From Solirubrobacteraceae bacterium (lineage in GTDB: Bacteria > Actinomycetota > Thermoleophilia > Solirubrobacterales > Solirubrobacteraceae): DNA of 64,000 bases. A program made the translations under genes and the position numbers. Shown piece after piece: positions 43,937 to 51,673 of this stretch (positions are counted from its first letter, which is position 1; each line of letters begins with the position of its first letter). The notes under the pieces are model-generated. The model had not been told where the DNA came from. It ran no database searches and saw only the letters and a list, made by a program, of their open reading frames with translations. The stretch spans positions 32,181 through 96,180 of the forward strand of contig JAEMQS010000007.1 in the NCBI GenBank assembly GCA_016463765.1. Direction: 5' to 3'.

Positions 43937-45580
43937 ATGGCCTCCACGAGCGACACCGGCGCCGACGCCGTCACGCAGGGCCAGGCCGCCCTGGATGACG
44001 GTGACTGGGAGCGCGCGCGGGACGCGTTCCAAGCCGCGCTGCTCGCGGGCGCGGGTGCCGAGGCATGGGACGGCCTCGGCTGGGCCGCCTGGTGGCTGTC
44101 CGACGAGGAGCTGACGATCGAGGCGCGCGAGCAGGCCTACCGCGCGTACCGCGACGAGGGCAACGCCCCCGCGGCCGCCAGGGTCGCGGCGTTTCTCTCG
44201 GCGGACTTTCGCGAGTTCCGTGCCGAGCCGGCGATCGGGCGCGGCTGGCTCGAGCTCGCGCAGCGCGCGCTCGTCGACCAGCCACTCGGTGCCGACCACG
44301 GCTGGCTGGCCGTCCTGCAGGCCGACCACATCCTGAACACCGGCGACGACCTCCCCGAGGTCCGGCGCTTGTGCGAGGAGGCCCGGCAGATCGGCCGCGC
44401 GCACGGCGTCGCCGACCTCGAGGCCATCGCGCTGGCCCAGGGCGGCGTCGCGGCGGTCAGCGCGGGTGAGGTCGAGGCGGGCATGCGCGCGCTCGACGAG
44501 GCGTCGGCCATCGTTGCGGCTGAGGACCTGTTCCTGCCGATCTCGGCGGGCTGGGTGATGTGCTCGCTCATCACCGCCTGCGACGGCGTCGGGGACTTCT
44601 CCCGGGCCGAGCAGTGGTGCGAGGCGACAAAGCGCTTCACCGATCACTGGGGCGGGCGGCAGCTGGCCGGCGTCTGCCGCAGCTCCTACGGCCGGGTCCT
44701 GGCGACCCGCGGCGACTGGGAGACCGCCGAGCGCGAGATGACGGCGGCGCTCGAGGACTTCACCGCGTCACGGCGCCGCGGGATGGCGGGCGGCAGCCAC
44801 GCCCGCCTGGGCGAGCTGCGGGCGCGCCAGGGCCGGACCGACGAGGCGCGCGCCCTCTTCGAGGAGGCCGGGCCGGCGGGCCTCATGGGGCTCGGCGCGC
44901 TGGCGCTCCAGGCGGGCGACGCGCAGGCGGCGGCCGACATCGCGGCGCGCGTCCTGCGCTCCCTGGCCGACGACACCGTCCTGCCGCGCCTGCCGGCCCT
45001 GGAGCTGCAGGTGCGGGCGCTGGCCGCGCTCGGGGAGGACACCGACGCGCCGCTGGCGGCCGCGCAGGAGATCGCCGCCCGGCTCGGCACGCCGTATCTC
45101 CGCGCGCGGGCGCGGCTCCTGACCGGAGAGGCCGCGCTGGCCCGCGGCGACGCCGACACCGCGCGCGTGGCGTTCGAGGACGCGATCGACGGGTTCGACA
45201 CTCACGCCGCCCCGTACGACGCCGCCCTGAGCCGGCTCGCGCTCGCCCGTGCACTGCAGGCGCTCGGCCGGGCCGACCACGCCCGGAACGAGGCGGGCGC
45301 GGCGCGCGAGGTGTTCGCCGGCCTCGGCGCCCAGCGCGACCTCGACGCCGCGGACGAGGTGATGGCCGGTCCCGCGGTCGCTGCGCTCTCCGAACTGACC
45401 CCGCGCGAGCTCGACGTGCTGCGGCTCGTGGCGCAGGGTTCCAGCGACCAGGAGATCGCCGAGCGGCTGGTGCTCAGCCCGCACACGGTGCATCGCCACG
45501 TCGCGAACATCCGGGCGAAGCTGCGGCTGTCGTCGCGTTCGGCGGCGGTCGCCTACGCCGCCCGCGCCGGCCTGCTGTAG
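43937..45580 (+). CDS. TPR-type regulator with LuxR C-terminal DNA-binding domain
   Basis: About 547 residues. The first 470 are helical repeats of TPR type (ALDDGDWERARDAFQAAL, RVLATRGDWETAEREMTAAL, LGELRARQGRTDEARALFEEAG). The last 65 are a LuxR/NarL helix-turn-helix: LTPRELDVLRLVAQGSSDQE and LSPHTVHRHVANIRAKLRLS. There is no receiver or ATPase domain. It is probably a one-component activator sensing a protein or small ligand through the repeats. An inverted repeat that could be its site lies just downstream, in front of the oxidase-exporter pair. Start uncertain (ATG 43922 or 43937). Confidence 0.85.
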   Translation: MASTSDTGADAVTQGQAALDDGDWERARDAFQAALLAGAGAEAWDGLGWAAWWLSDEELTIEAREQAYRAYRDEGNAPAAARVAAFLSADFREFRAEPAIGRGWLELAQRALVDQPLGADHGWLAVLQADHILNTGDDLPEVRRLCEEARQIGRAHGVADLEAIALAQGGVAAVSAGEVEAGMRALDEASAIVAAEDLFLPISAGWVMCSLITACDGVGDFSRAEQWCEATKRFTDHWGGRQLAGVCRSSYGRVLATRGDWETAEREMTAALEDFTASRRRGMAGGSHARLGELRARQGRTDEARALFEEAGPAGLMGLGALALQAGDAQAAADIAARVLRSLADDTVLPRLPALELQVRALAALGEDTDAPLAAAQEIAARLGTPYLRARARLLTGEAALARGDADTARVAFEDAIDGFDTHAAPYDAALSRLALARALQALGRADHARNEAGAAREVFAGLGAQRDLDAADEVMAGPAVAALSELTPRELDVLRLVAQGSSDQEIAERLVLSPHTVHRHVANIRAKLRLSSRSAAVAYAARAGLL

Positions 45581-45618
45581 CCCGTCTGGCCCCATCCGGC
45601 CATCTCGTGCAGATGGCC
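45581..45618. promoter_or_regulatory. candidate LuxR-type operator before the FAD oxidase
   Basis: GGCCATCT-CGTGC-AGATGGCC (45598-45618) is a perfect 8-bp inverted repeat with a 5-base spacer. It lies about 34 bases upstream of the -10-like TACGGT at 45652, an activator-like position. Words CCCGTCTGG, CCATCCGGC and AGATGGCC recur in the element at 48246-48286. Confidence 0.5.
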
Positions 45619-45651
45619 GAATACGGGGAAGGCGGCGCGTCTGCGCGGGCG

Positions 45652-45657
45652 TACGGT
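45652..45657 (+). promoter_or_regulatory. -10-like TACGGT for the FAD oxidase operon
   Basis: TACGGT lies 27 bases before ATG 45685, which here also has a GAAGGAG Shine-Dalgarno. This unit has a normal short leader, unlike most others in the window. Confidence 0.4.
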
Positions 45658-45684
45658 CGGGTTCCCCGACCGAAGGAGTGCTTC

Positions 45685-47082
45685 ATGCCCACGCTCACCA
45701 CCACCGTCGTCGACGAACTGCGCCTGCGTCTGCGCGGCGGCGTCCATCTGCCCGGAGAGGCCGAGTACGCCGACACCTGCGAGCTGTTCAACACCATGAT
45801 CGTGCGTCAACCCGCGCTCGTGGCCAGGTGCGCGGCGCCTGATGACGTCATCGCCGCGCTCGACATCGCGCGCCGTCACGACCTGCCGGTCGCGGTCCGC
45901 GCGGGCGGTCACTCGGTGGCGGGTCTCTCGCTCTGCGACGACGGCATCGTGCTCGACGTCCGCGCGATGGACGACGTCGACGTCGACCCGGACCGGCGCA
46001 TCGCCCGCGTCGGCGGCGGTGCGACGTGGGCGCAGGTCGACGCCGCCACGCAGCGGCACGGGCTGGCGACGACGGGCGGCCGGGTGTCGACGACCGGCGT
46101 GGCCGGGCTCACCCTCGGCGGCGGCTCGGGCTGGCTGGAGCGCAAGCACGGCCTGGCGTGCGACAACCTCGTCGCCGCGGAGCTCGTGACCGCGGACGGC
46201 CGGTTCGTCCGCGCCGACGCCGATCACCATCCTGATCTGCTGTGGGCGCTCCGGGGCGGGGGCGGCAACTTCGGCGTCGTCACCGCGCTCGAGCTCACGC
46301 TGCACCCGGTCGGCCCCGAGGTCTTCGGCGGGCTGGCGCTGTGGCCGGTCGACCGCGGCCCCGAGCTGCTGCAGCGCTTCCGCGACACGATGCGCAGCGC
46401 CCCCGACGGGTTGAGCCTCGCGCTCGGCTACGTCACGGCGCCCGACGAAAACGACATTCCCACCGACCTGCGCGGCCGGCCCGCGGTGCTCATCGCCGGC
46501 ATGTACGCGGGGGACGTCGACGAGGGTGAGGCGCTGCTCGCGGACCTGCGCGCCGCCGGTCCCGCGCTCGACGCCTTCGAGACGACCACGTACGCGGCGC
46601 TCAACTCGTCGCTGGACGACCCGCCCGGCTACCGCAACTGGTGGACCGCCGAGCATCTCGACGACCTCACGCCCGAGGCGATCACCCGCATCCACGCACG
46701 GGCGCAGGACCTTCCCGGCGAGCCGGCGCAGCTGTTCATCGTCGCGTGGGGCGGCGAGATGACCCGCGTGGGCGACGACCGCTCCCCGCTGCGCGCGCGG
46801 CGCGAGGGGTTCGTCGTCCATCCGCTGCTGCTGTGGTCCGACCCGGCCGACGACGAGCGCAACATCGCCCACGGTCGCGCGTACCGCGACGACCTGCGTG
46901 AGCTCGCCAGCGGCGATGCGTACCTGAACTTCCTCGGCGACGAGGGCGAGGACCGGCGCGTCGCGCAGTTCGGCGTCGAGAACCATGCGCGCCTGGCCGA
47001 GATCAAGGCCGCGTGGGACCCGGAGAACGTCTTCTCCGCCAACCAGAACATCCGGCCCGCGGTCGGGGCCGCGGCGCCATGA
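45685..47082 (+). CDS. FAD-linked oxidase with berberine-bridge-type domain
   Basis: A 465-residue protein of the PCMH/BBE family. The FAD domain holds VRAGGHSVAG near residue 75, whose His is the usual covalent FAD anchor, and TTGVAGLTLGGGSGWLERKHGL near 135. Where bicovalent relatives carry a Cys, this segment reads GWLERKHGLAC with Cys at a different spot, so a single covalent link is likely. The C-terminal BBE segment (AYLNFLGDEGEDRR..., DPENVFSANQNI) is complete. It oxidises alcohols, sugars or phenolics with O2. It overlaps the MFS gene by four bases. Confidence 0.88.
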   Translation: MPTLTTTVVDELRLRLRGGVHLPGEAEYADTCELFNTMIVRQPALVARCAAPDDVIAALDIARRHDLPVAVRAGGHSVAGLSLCDDGIVLDVRAMDDVDVDPDRRIARVGGGATWAQVDAATQRHGLATTGGRVSTTGVAGLTLGGGSGWLERKHGLACDNLVAAELVTADGRFVRADADHHPDLLWALRGGGGNFGVVTALELTLHPVGPEVFGGLALWPVDRGPELLQRFRDTMRSAPDGLSLALGYVTAPDENDIPTDLRGRPAVLIAGMYAGDVDEGEALLADLRAAGPALDAFETTTYAALNSSLDDPPGYRNWWTAEHLDDLTPEAITRIHARAQDLPGEPAQLFIVAWGGEMTRVGDDRSPLRARREGFVVHPLLLWSDPADDERNIAHGRAYRDDLRELASGDAYLNFLGDEGEDRRVAQFGVENHARLAEIKAAWDPENVFSANQNIRPAVGAAAP

Positions 47083-48305
47083 CCCGCGACGTCCGGCTGC
47101 TCGCCGGGCTCGTCGGGGTGTCCGCGGCCGGCGACCTGCTCGTGTTCGTGGGGCTCACGCTCCACGTCCACGGGTCGGGCGCCGGCCCGTTCGCCCTGGC
47201 GGCACTCGTGGCGACGACGATGCTCCCGCAGGTCCTGCTGGCTCCCGTGGGCGGTCTGCTCGCGGACCGCTGCGAGGCGGTGCGCGTCCTGGCGCTGGCC
47301 AGTGCGGTGCAGGTCGCCGCGGCCCTCGCGCTGGCGACGTCGCCCGGGCTGGCGGGCCTGCTGGCGCTCTCGGCGCTGCTGGCGGCGGGGAACGCCCTGG
47401 CCCAGCCCGTGGAGTTCGCGCTCGTCCCCGTCGCGGCGCGCGGTCGCGCGCTGACCCGGTCCAACGGCTTGGTGGAGACCACGCGCTACGTCGGGTTCGC
47501 CGCGGGACCGGCCCTCGCCGGCGTCCTGGTGGCCGGCGGATCGCTGACGGTGGCGATGCTCGTCGCCGCGGCGGGGTTCGCTGTCATCGCGTGCGGCGCG
47601 CCGCTGCTGCGGGTGCGGCGCCGTCCGCGCCCGGACGGCAGCGGCGTGAAGCCTCGAGCCCGGGACGGCCTCACCCACCTGGTGCAGGACCCCGTGCTCC
47701 GGGCGGTCGTCGGCGCGGCCGTGGCGGCGCTGCTGGTCATCAGCGTGTCGATCACCGCCGAGGTCATCTACCTCGTCGACCACCTCGGCGCCGGCCCGGG
47801 CGTCTACGGCGCGGTCGTGGCCTGCTGGACCATCGGCATGGCGGCAGGCGCGCTGGGGCTCGCCGGGCGCATCCCGGCCCGCCACCAGGCGTGGGTCGCG
47901 CTCGCGGCGCTCGCCGTGCAGGGCGCGGGCATGGGCCTGCAGACGGTGTGGGCGGTCGTCCCCGCCGCGGTGGCGGGCTACCTGCTCGGCGGCGTGGGAC
48001 ACGGCGTGAAGAACACGCTCGTCCGCACGGTGATCCAGCGCCGGGTGCCCGACGCGGTTCATGGCCGGGCCTTTGCGGCCTACAACGCGGCGCGCAACGC
48101 GGCCGAGCTCGTCGCCACCGCGCTGGCGGGCGTCCTCGTGGCGGGGGTCGGCGCGCGTGGGGCGCTGGCGATCGCCGGCATCGTCCCGGTGCTCGCCGCC
48201 GTCGCCGGGCTGCTCGCCCTGCGCGGCGCGGGCCATGGCCGGGATGTGCCATCCGGCGGACAGATGGCCCGTCTGGGGGATGGCACGGCGCCCGCGGAGG
48301 CGTAG
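47079..48305 (+). CDS. MFS transporter
   Basis: A 408-residue protein with 12 hydrophobic helices and the loop 2-3 motif GGLLADRCEAVRV near residue 60, typical of major facilitator efflux proteins (DHA3/enterobactin-exporter-like group). ALVPVAARGRALTRSNGL near 120 and VQDPVLRAVVG near 205 also fit that group. Coupled to the FAD oxidase by ATGA, so it may export that enzyme's product or substrate. The C-terminal coding region contains the inverted repeat discussed at 48246. Confidence 0.87.
   Translation: MTRDVRLLAGLVGVSAAGDLLVFVGLTLHVHGSGAGPFALAALVATTMLPQVLLAPVGGLLADRCEAVRVLALASAVQVAAALALATSPGLAGLLALSALLAAGNALAQPVEFALVPVAARGRALTRSNGLVETTRYVGFAAGPALAGVLVAGGSLTVAMLVAAAGFAVIACGAPLLRVRRRPRPDGSGVKPRARDGLTHLVQDPVLRAVVGAAVAALLVISVSITAEVIYLVDHLGAGPGVYGAVVACWTIGMAAGALGLAGRIPARHQAWVALAALAVQGAGMGLQTVWAVVPAAVAGYLLGGVGHGVKNTLVRTVIQRRVPDAVHGRAFAAYNAARNAAELVATALAGVLVAGVGARGALAIAGIVPVLAAVAGLLALRGAGHGRDVPSGGQMARLGDGTAPAEA
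48246..48286. promoter_or_regulatory. candidate LuxR-type operator before the methyltransferase
   Basis: GTGCCATCC and GGATGGCAC form perfect 9-bp arms 23 bases apart, with AGATGGCC and CCCGTCTGG between them. The element is inside the 3' end of the MFS gene, 62 bases upstream of the methyltransferase ATG. It shares three 8-9-base words with the element at 45581-45618. Confidence 0.45.
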
Positions 48306-48347
48306 AACCGGGGTCGTCCACACACCCGGCACCCACGAGGAGACCTC

Positions 48348-48986
48348 ATGACCAGCATCACGTACGAACCGTCCCTGTCCGAGAAGTTCAGCGGCCTGAT
48401 CTACGAGCCGTTCCTCGCGCTCGGTGAACGCCGCGGCATGCGCGACCGCCGCCGCGAGCTGCTGGCTGCTGCCCGCGGCCGGGTCCTGGAGATCGGCGCG
48501 GGGACGGGCCTGAACCTGCCGCACTACCCCACCGGGGTGGACCTCGTGGTCACGGAGCCGATCGCCGGGATGCGCGATCGGCTGGAGCGCCGCGCGACCG
48601 AGGAGGGCATCGACGCGAGCGTCGTCGCGGCAGGGGCCGACGAGCTGCCGTTCCCCGACGACAGCTTCGACACCGTCGTCAGCACGATGGTCCTGTGCAC
48701 GGTCCCCGACCCCCACGTCGCCATCTCCGAGATCCAGCGCGTCCTGAGGCCCGGCGGGCGGCTGCTGTTCATCGAGCACGTCCTGGCGGACACCCCGCGC
48801 CTGTCGCGCTGGCAGCAGCGCCTCGCTGAGCCGTGGGCCGCGTTCGCCGATGGCTGTCGGTGCGACCGGGACACCATCTCGCACCTGCGCGCCGCCGGCC
48901 TGAAGATCTCCAGCATCCGTGAGGACTCGTGGAAGGGCATGCCCGCGATCGTCGGCCCGCTGGCGATGGGGCAGGCGGTGGTCTGA
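48348..48986 (+). CDS. class I SAM-dependent methyltransferase
   Basis: A 212-residue protein. RVLEIGAGTGLNLPHYP near residue 47 is the SAM motif I, LVVTEPI motif II, AGADELPFPDDSFDTVVSTMVLC motif III, and EIQRVLRPGGRLLFIEHV motif IV, the Methyltransf_11 pattern. GCRCDRDT near 175 resembles thiol- or phospholipid-type methyltransferases of actinobacteria. Substrate unknown. ATG 48348 has a GAGGAG Shine-Dalgarno. It converges on the hydrolase-LuxR gene with a 2-base gap. Confidence 0.87.
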   Translation: MTSITYEPSLSEKFSGLIYEPFLALGERRGMRDRRRELLAAARGRVLEIGAGTGLNLPHYPTGVDLVVTEPIAGMRDRLERRATEEGIDASVVAAGADELPFPDDSFDTVVSTMVLCTVPDPHVAISEIQRVLRPGGRLLFIEHVLADTPRLSRWQQRLAEPWAAFADGCRCDRDTISHLRAAGLKISSIREDSWKGMPAIVGPLAMGQAVV

Positions 48987-48988
48987 GC

Positions 48989-50059
48989 TCAGATCATCCC
49001 GTGCCGCGCCGCGTGGGCCGCGGCGGCGGCACGGGACGGCTGCCGCAGCTTCGCGCGGATGTTCGCGACGTGGCGATGGACGGTGTGCGGGCTGACGATG
49101 AGCCGCTCGGCGATCTCACCGTCGTTCAGGCCCTCGGCGACCAGGCGGAGCACTTCGCGCTCGCGGGCACTGAGGGTGTCGTCAGTGCTCTCCGGGACGG
49201 GGACGGGGGCCGGGGCCGGGGCGGCCGCTGCCTCCGGAGCAAGGAAGCCGGCGACCTCCCGCAGCACGGCGCCGTAGTCCTCGAGCCAGGGCGGGTGCAT
49301 GGCGCCCTCGAGCGCGACGAGCCGGGCGTCGGGCAGCAAGGCCGCAAGATCCCGGCCCTGGCTGAACGGGACCGCCCGGTCGTGGCGGCGGTGCAGCACG
49401 ATCGCCGGGGCCCGGACACCCGCGAGGGTGTCGGTCAGGTCGGTGTCGTAGATCGCCTGCAGGCCGGCGGCGGCGCTCTCCGGCGTGGCCGCGGCGCGCT
49501 GGAGCGTGGCGAAGGCCTCCCGCAGCGCCGGGGCGGCGTCCGGGAGCCAGACGTCGGCCAGTGCGCGCGAGCCGACGCCCCAGTGCGCACGCACGGTTGC
49601 GACCAGCGCTTCGCGCAGCTCGGGCGGGGCGACCGCACTCCCGTTCACGCACACGCCGTAGAGCGCCATGCGACGCACCCGGCCGGGTTCGGTGGCCGCG
49701 AGCGTCACGGCGGTCGCGCCGCCCGCCGAGACGCCGAGGACGTCGACGGGCTCGTCGATGGACAGCTGCGTGAGGATCGCCCGGATGGTCGCGAGCTCCC
49801 GTGCGGAGCCGAGCCGGTCGTCGGGCTCGACGTCGCGATCGGAGAGGCCGATCCCGAGCCGGTCGTAGCGGATGACCGTGTGGGTGCGGGCCAGGCCGGA
49901 GACGAACTCCGGAAGCTGGGGGAGCGCCCAGTCGAGCTCGAGGTGGCCGATCCACGCGCCGGGGACCAGCAGCGGCGGGCCGGAACCGGCGGTGGCGAAC
50001 GCCACGCTGTGCGCGCCGACGCGGGTGAACCGGATCTCCTGGGCGACGTCGGCAGCCAT
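48989..50059 (-). CDS. alpha/beta-hydrolase fused to LuxR DNA-binding domain
   Basis: A 356-residue protein. Residues 10-270 are an alpha/beta-hydrolase: oxyanion region LLVPGAWIGH, IRYDRLGIGLSDR, nucleophile elbow LGVSAGGATA with Ser111, an Asp in the RHDRAVPF strand and the catalytic His in GAMHPPW. A Pro/Ala linker leads to a LuxR helix-turn-helix (LSAREREVLRLVAEGLNDGE and SPHTVHRHVANIRAKLR, residues 290-356). With an intact triad the hydrolase half could act as an enzyme or a ligand sensor, as in lactone- or strigolactone-type receptors. ATG 50059 has TACCCT 9 bases upstream. Confidence 0.9.
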   Translation of the reverse strand: MAADVAQEIRFTRVGAHSVAFATAGSGPPLLVPGAWIGHLELDWALPQLPEFVSGLARTHTVIRYDRLGIGLSDRDVEPDDRLGSARELATIRAILTQLSIDEPVDVLGVSAGGATAVTLAATEPGRVRRMALYGVCVNGSAVAPPELREALVATVRAHWGVGSRALADVWLPDAAPALREAFATLQRAAATPESAAAGLQAIYDTDLTDTLAGVRAPAIVLHRRHDRAVPFSQGRDLAALLPDARLVALEGAMHPPWLEDYGAVLREVAGFLAPEAAAAPAPAPVPVPESTDDTLSAREREVLRLVAEGLNDGEIAERLIVSPHTVHRHVANIRAKLRQPSRAAAAAHAARHGMI

Positions 50060-50068
50060 ACGCGCCGC

Positions 50069-50074
50069 AGGGTA
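50069..50074 (-). promoter_or_regulatory. -10-like TACCCT for the hydrolase-LuxR gene
   Basis: Minus-strand TACCCT, 9 bases before the ATG at 50059; no Shine-Dalgarno. Confidence 0.45.
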
Positions 50075-50148
50075 TGTGAGGGCCGCGCGCAGCGCACGGG
50101 CCGTTGCAGCCGGGAGGCCTGCGGGCCGCCGCATGGAAGAGCACGCCC

Positions 50149-51090
50149 ATGGCCATTGCAGCTGCTGCCGACACGCGCCCGTTCGAGCATCACGTCCTCG
50201 ACTTCCTCGCCTACCTGGAGTTCGAGCGTGGCCTGTCGCGCAACACGCTGGAGGCCTACCGGACCGATCTGCTGCAGTTCGGCGCGTTCCTCCAGCGCGT
50301 CGACGTCGAGGCCACCGAGGCCACGCACCAGGACCTCGCGCGGTTCCTTGCCGAGCTGGCGACGGGCGAGGGCGACCGGCCGCCCGCCGCGCACGCGACG
50401 CTGCAGCGCAAGACCGCGTGCCTGCGCTCGTTCTACCGCCACCTGCGCCGCGAGCAGGTCATGGAGCACGACCCGACCGCGGACCTGCGGTCCCCGCGCG
50501 CGTCGCAGAAGCTGCCGCAGGTCCTCAGCCGCGAGGAGGTCGCCACGCTGCTCGCCGCCCCGCGCGGCACCGACCCCGCCGCGCTGCGCGATCGCGCCAT
50601 GCTCGAGCTCATGTACGCCTGCGGCCTGCGCGCAAGTGAGGCCACCGGGCTGGAGGTCCGCGACATCGACCTGCGCCACGGCGTCCTGCGCACCCGGGGC
50701 AAGGGCAGCAAGGAGCGGCTCGTGCCGGTCGGGCGCGAGGCGATCACGGCGGTCCGCATGTGGCTGGACCGCGGTCGCCCGCTGCTCGTCGGGGTCGAGG
50801 ACGAGGCGCACCTGTTCGTCAACCGGCGCGGCACGGGGCTGACCCGTCAGGGGCTCTACAAGATCGTGCAGCGCCACGCCCGCGCGGTCGGGCTGGACCA
50901 GAAGATGAGCCCGCACACCCTGCGGCACACGTTCGCCACGCACCTGCTGGCCGGAGGGTGCGATCTGCGGTCCGTGCAGGAGATGCTGGGGCACGCCGAC
51001 ATCGCCACGACGCAGATGTACACGCACCTCTCCGCGGACCGGTTGAAGGACGTCTACTTCTCCGCGCATCCGCGCGCGTCCGCCGGCTGA
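50149..51090 (+). CDS. xerD: site-specific tyrosine recombinase XerD
   Basis: A 313-residue recombinase. The N-terminal SAM-like domain (VLDFLAYLEFERGLSRNTLEAYRTDL) is followed by the catalytic domain with Arg in GLRASEATGLEV near 160, Lys in RGKGSKERLVP, HTLRHTFATHLL near 255, LGHADIATTQ near 283 and the nucleophile Tyr in QMYTHLS near 290. With XerC it resolves chromosome dimers at dif. No integrase-like neighbours or att repeats are seen, so it is the housekeeping enzyme. ATG 50149 has GGAAGAG upstream. Confidence 0.93.
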   Translation: MAIAAAADTRPFEHHVLDFLAYLEFERGLSRNTLEAYRTDLLQFGAFLQRVDVEATEATHQDLARFLAELATGEGDRPPAAHATLQRKTACLRSFYRHLRREQVMEHDPTADLRSPRASQKLPQVLSREEVATLLAAPRGTDPAALRDRAMLELMYACGLRASEATGLEVRDIDLRHGVLRTRGKGSKERLVPVGREAITAVRMWLDRGRPLLVGVEDEAHLFVNRRGTGLTRQGLYKIVQRHARAVGLDQKMSPHTLRHTFATHLLAGGCDLRSVQEMLGHADIATTQMYTHLSADRLKDVYFSAHPRASAG

Positions 51091-51091
51091 G

Positions 51092-51097
51092 TACATT
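51092..51097 (+). promoter_or_regulatory. -10-like TACATT for the lipoprotein gene
   Basis: TACATT begins two bases after the xerD stop and ends 6 bases before GTG 51104. Confidence 0.5.
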
Positions 51098-51103
51098 CTC
51101 GGG

Positions 51104-51673
51104 GTGCTCCGCGCCTCTCTTCTCGGCACGCTGGCGGCCGCGTTCCTCGCTCTGGGCTGTGGCAGCGAACCTCAGCGCCCGCCCGATGTCGGCACCCCCG
51201 GCCCGCCCGGGCCGCTCCTGCCGCTGACCCTCAGCCAGGGCGTGAGCCTGGAGATCCCTGGTGCGTGGAAGCTCGAGCAGGGCCCGCCCGAGGGGCCGAT
51301 GCTGGTGAAGCTCACGTCCGGCCGGGCGACGATCGCGGTCTGGTACTACCCGCGCACCGAGCCGCTCCCGCGCACGCGGACGGACCTCGAAGCGACCCGC
51401 GACTCGCTGGTGGCGGCGATCAAGACGCGTGACCCCGAGTACTCCGTGACGTCGACGCGCATCCTGCGCGACGCCTCGCGGCGCGGGGTGGAGGTCATCG
51501 GCACCGGCACGAACTCCGGGTTCCCTCGGCGGGCGCGATCCCTGCACCTCTTCGGCGCGGGCGCGGAGATCGTCCTCGATCTGTACGCGACGCCCGACCA
51601 GTTCGCCACGGTGGACGGTGACGTCTTCCGTGACGTCGCGCGGTCCCTGCGGGTCCGCACGCCGACCTCGTGA
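51104..51673 (+). CDS. putative lipoprotein
   Basis: A 189-residue protein with a lipobox: residues 1-19 (LRASLLGTLAAAFLALGC) end in Cys19 after LALG. The mature part has a Pro-rich linker and one domain of about 135 residues with VSLEIPGAWKLEQGPPEG and ATIAVWYYPRTE strands and EIVLDLYATPDQF near the end, resembling PsbP/LpqN-type folds. It is probably anchored outside the membrane. Its stop overlaps the deoB start (GTGA). Confidence 0.75.
   Translation: MLRASLLGTLAAAFLALGCGSEPQRPPDVGTPGPPGPLLPLTLSQGVSLEIPGAWKLEQGPPEGPMLVKLTSGRATIAVWYYPRTEPLPRTRTDLEATRDSLVAAIKTRDPEYSVTSTRILRDASRRGVEVIGTGTNSGFPRRARSLHLFGAGAEIVLDLYATPDQFATVDGDVFRDVARSLRVRTPTS

Noticed and set aside
50149..51090. Integrase of a mobile element
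   Set aside because: Length and motifs fit chromosomal XerD, and no att repeats, tRNA target or phage genes are next to it.
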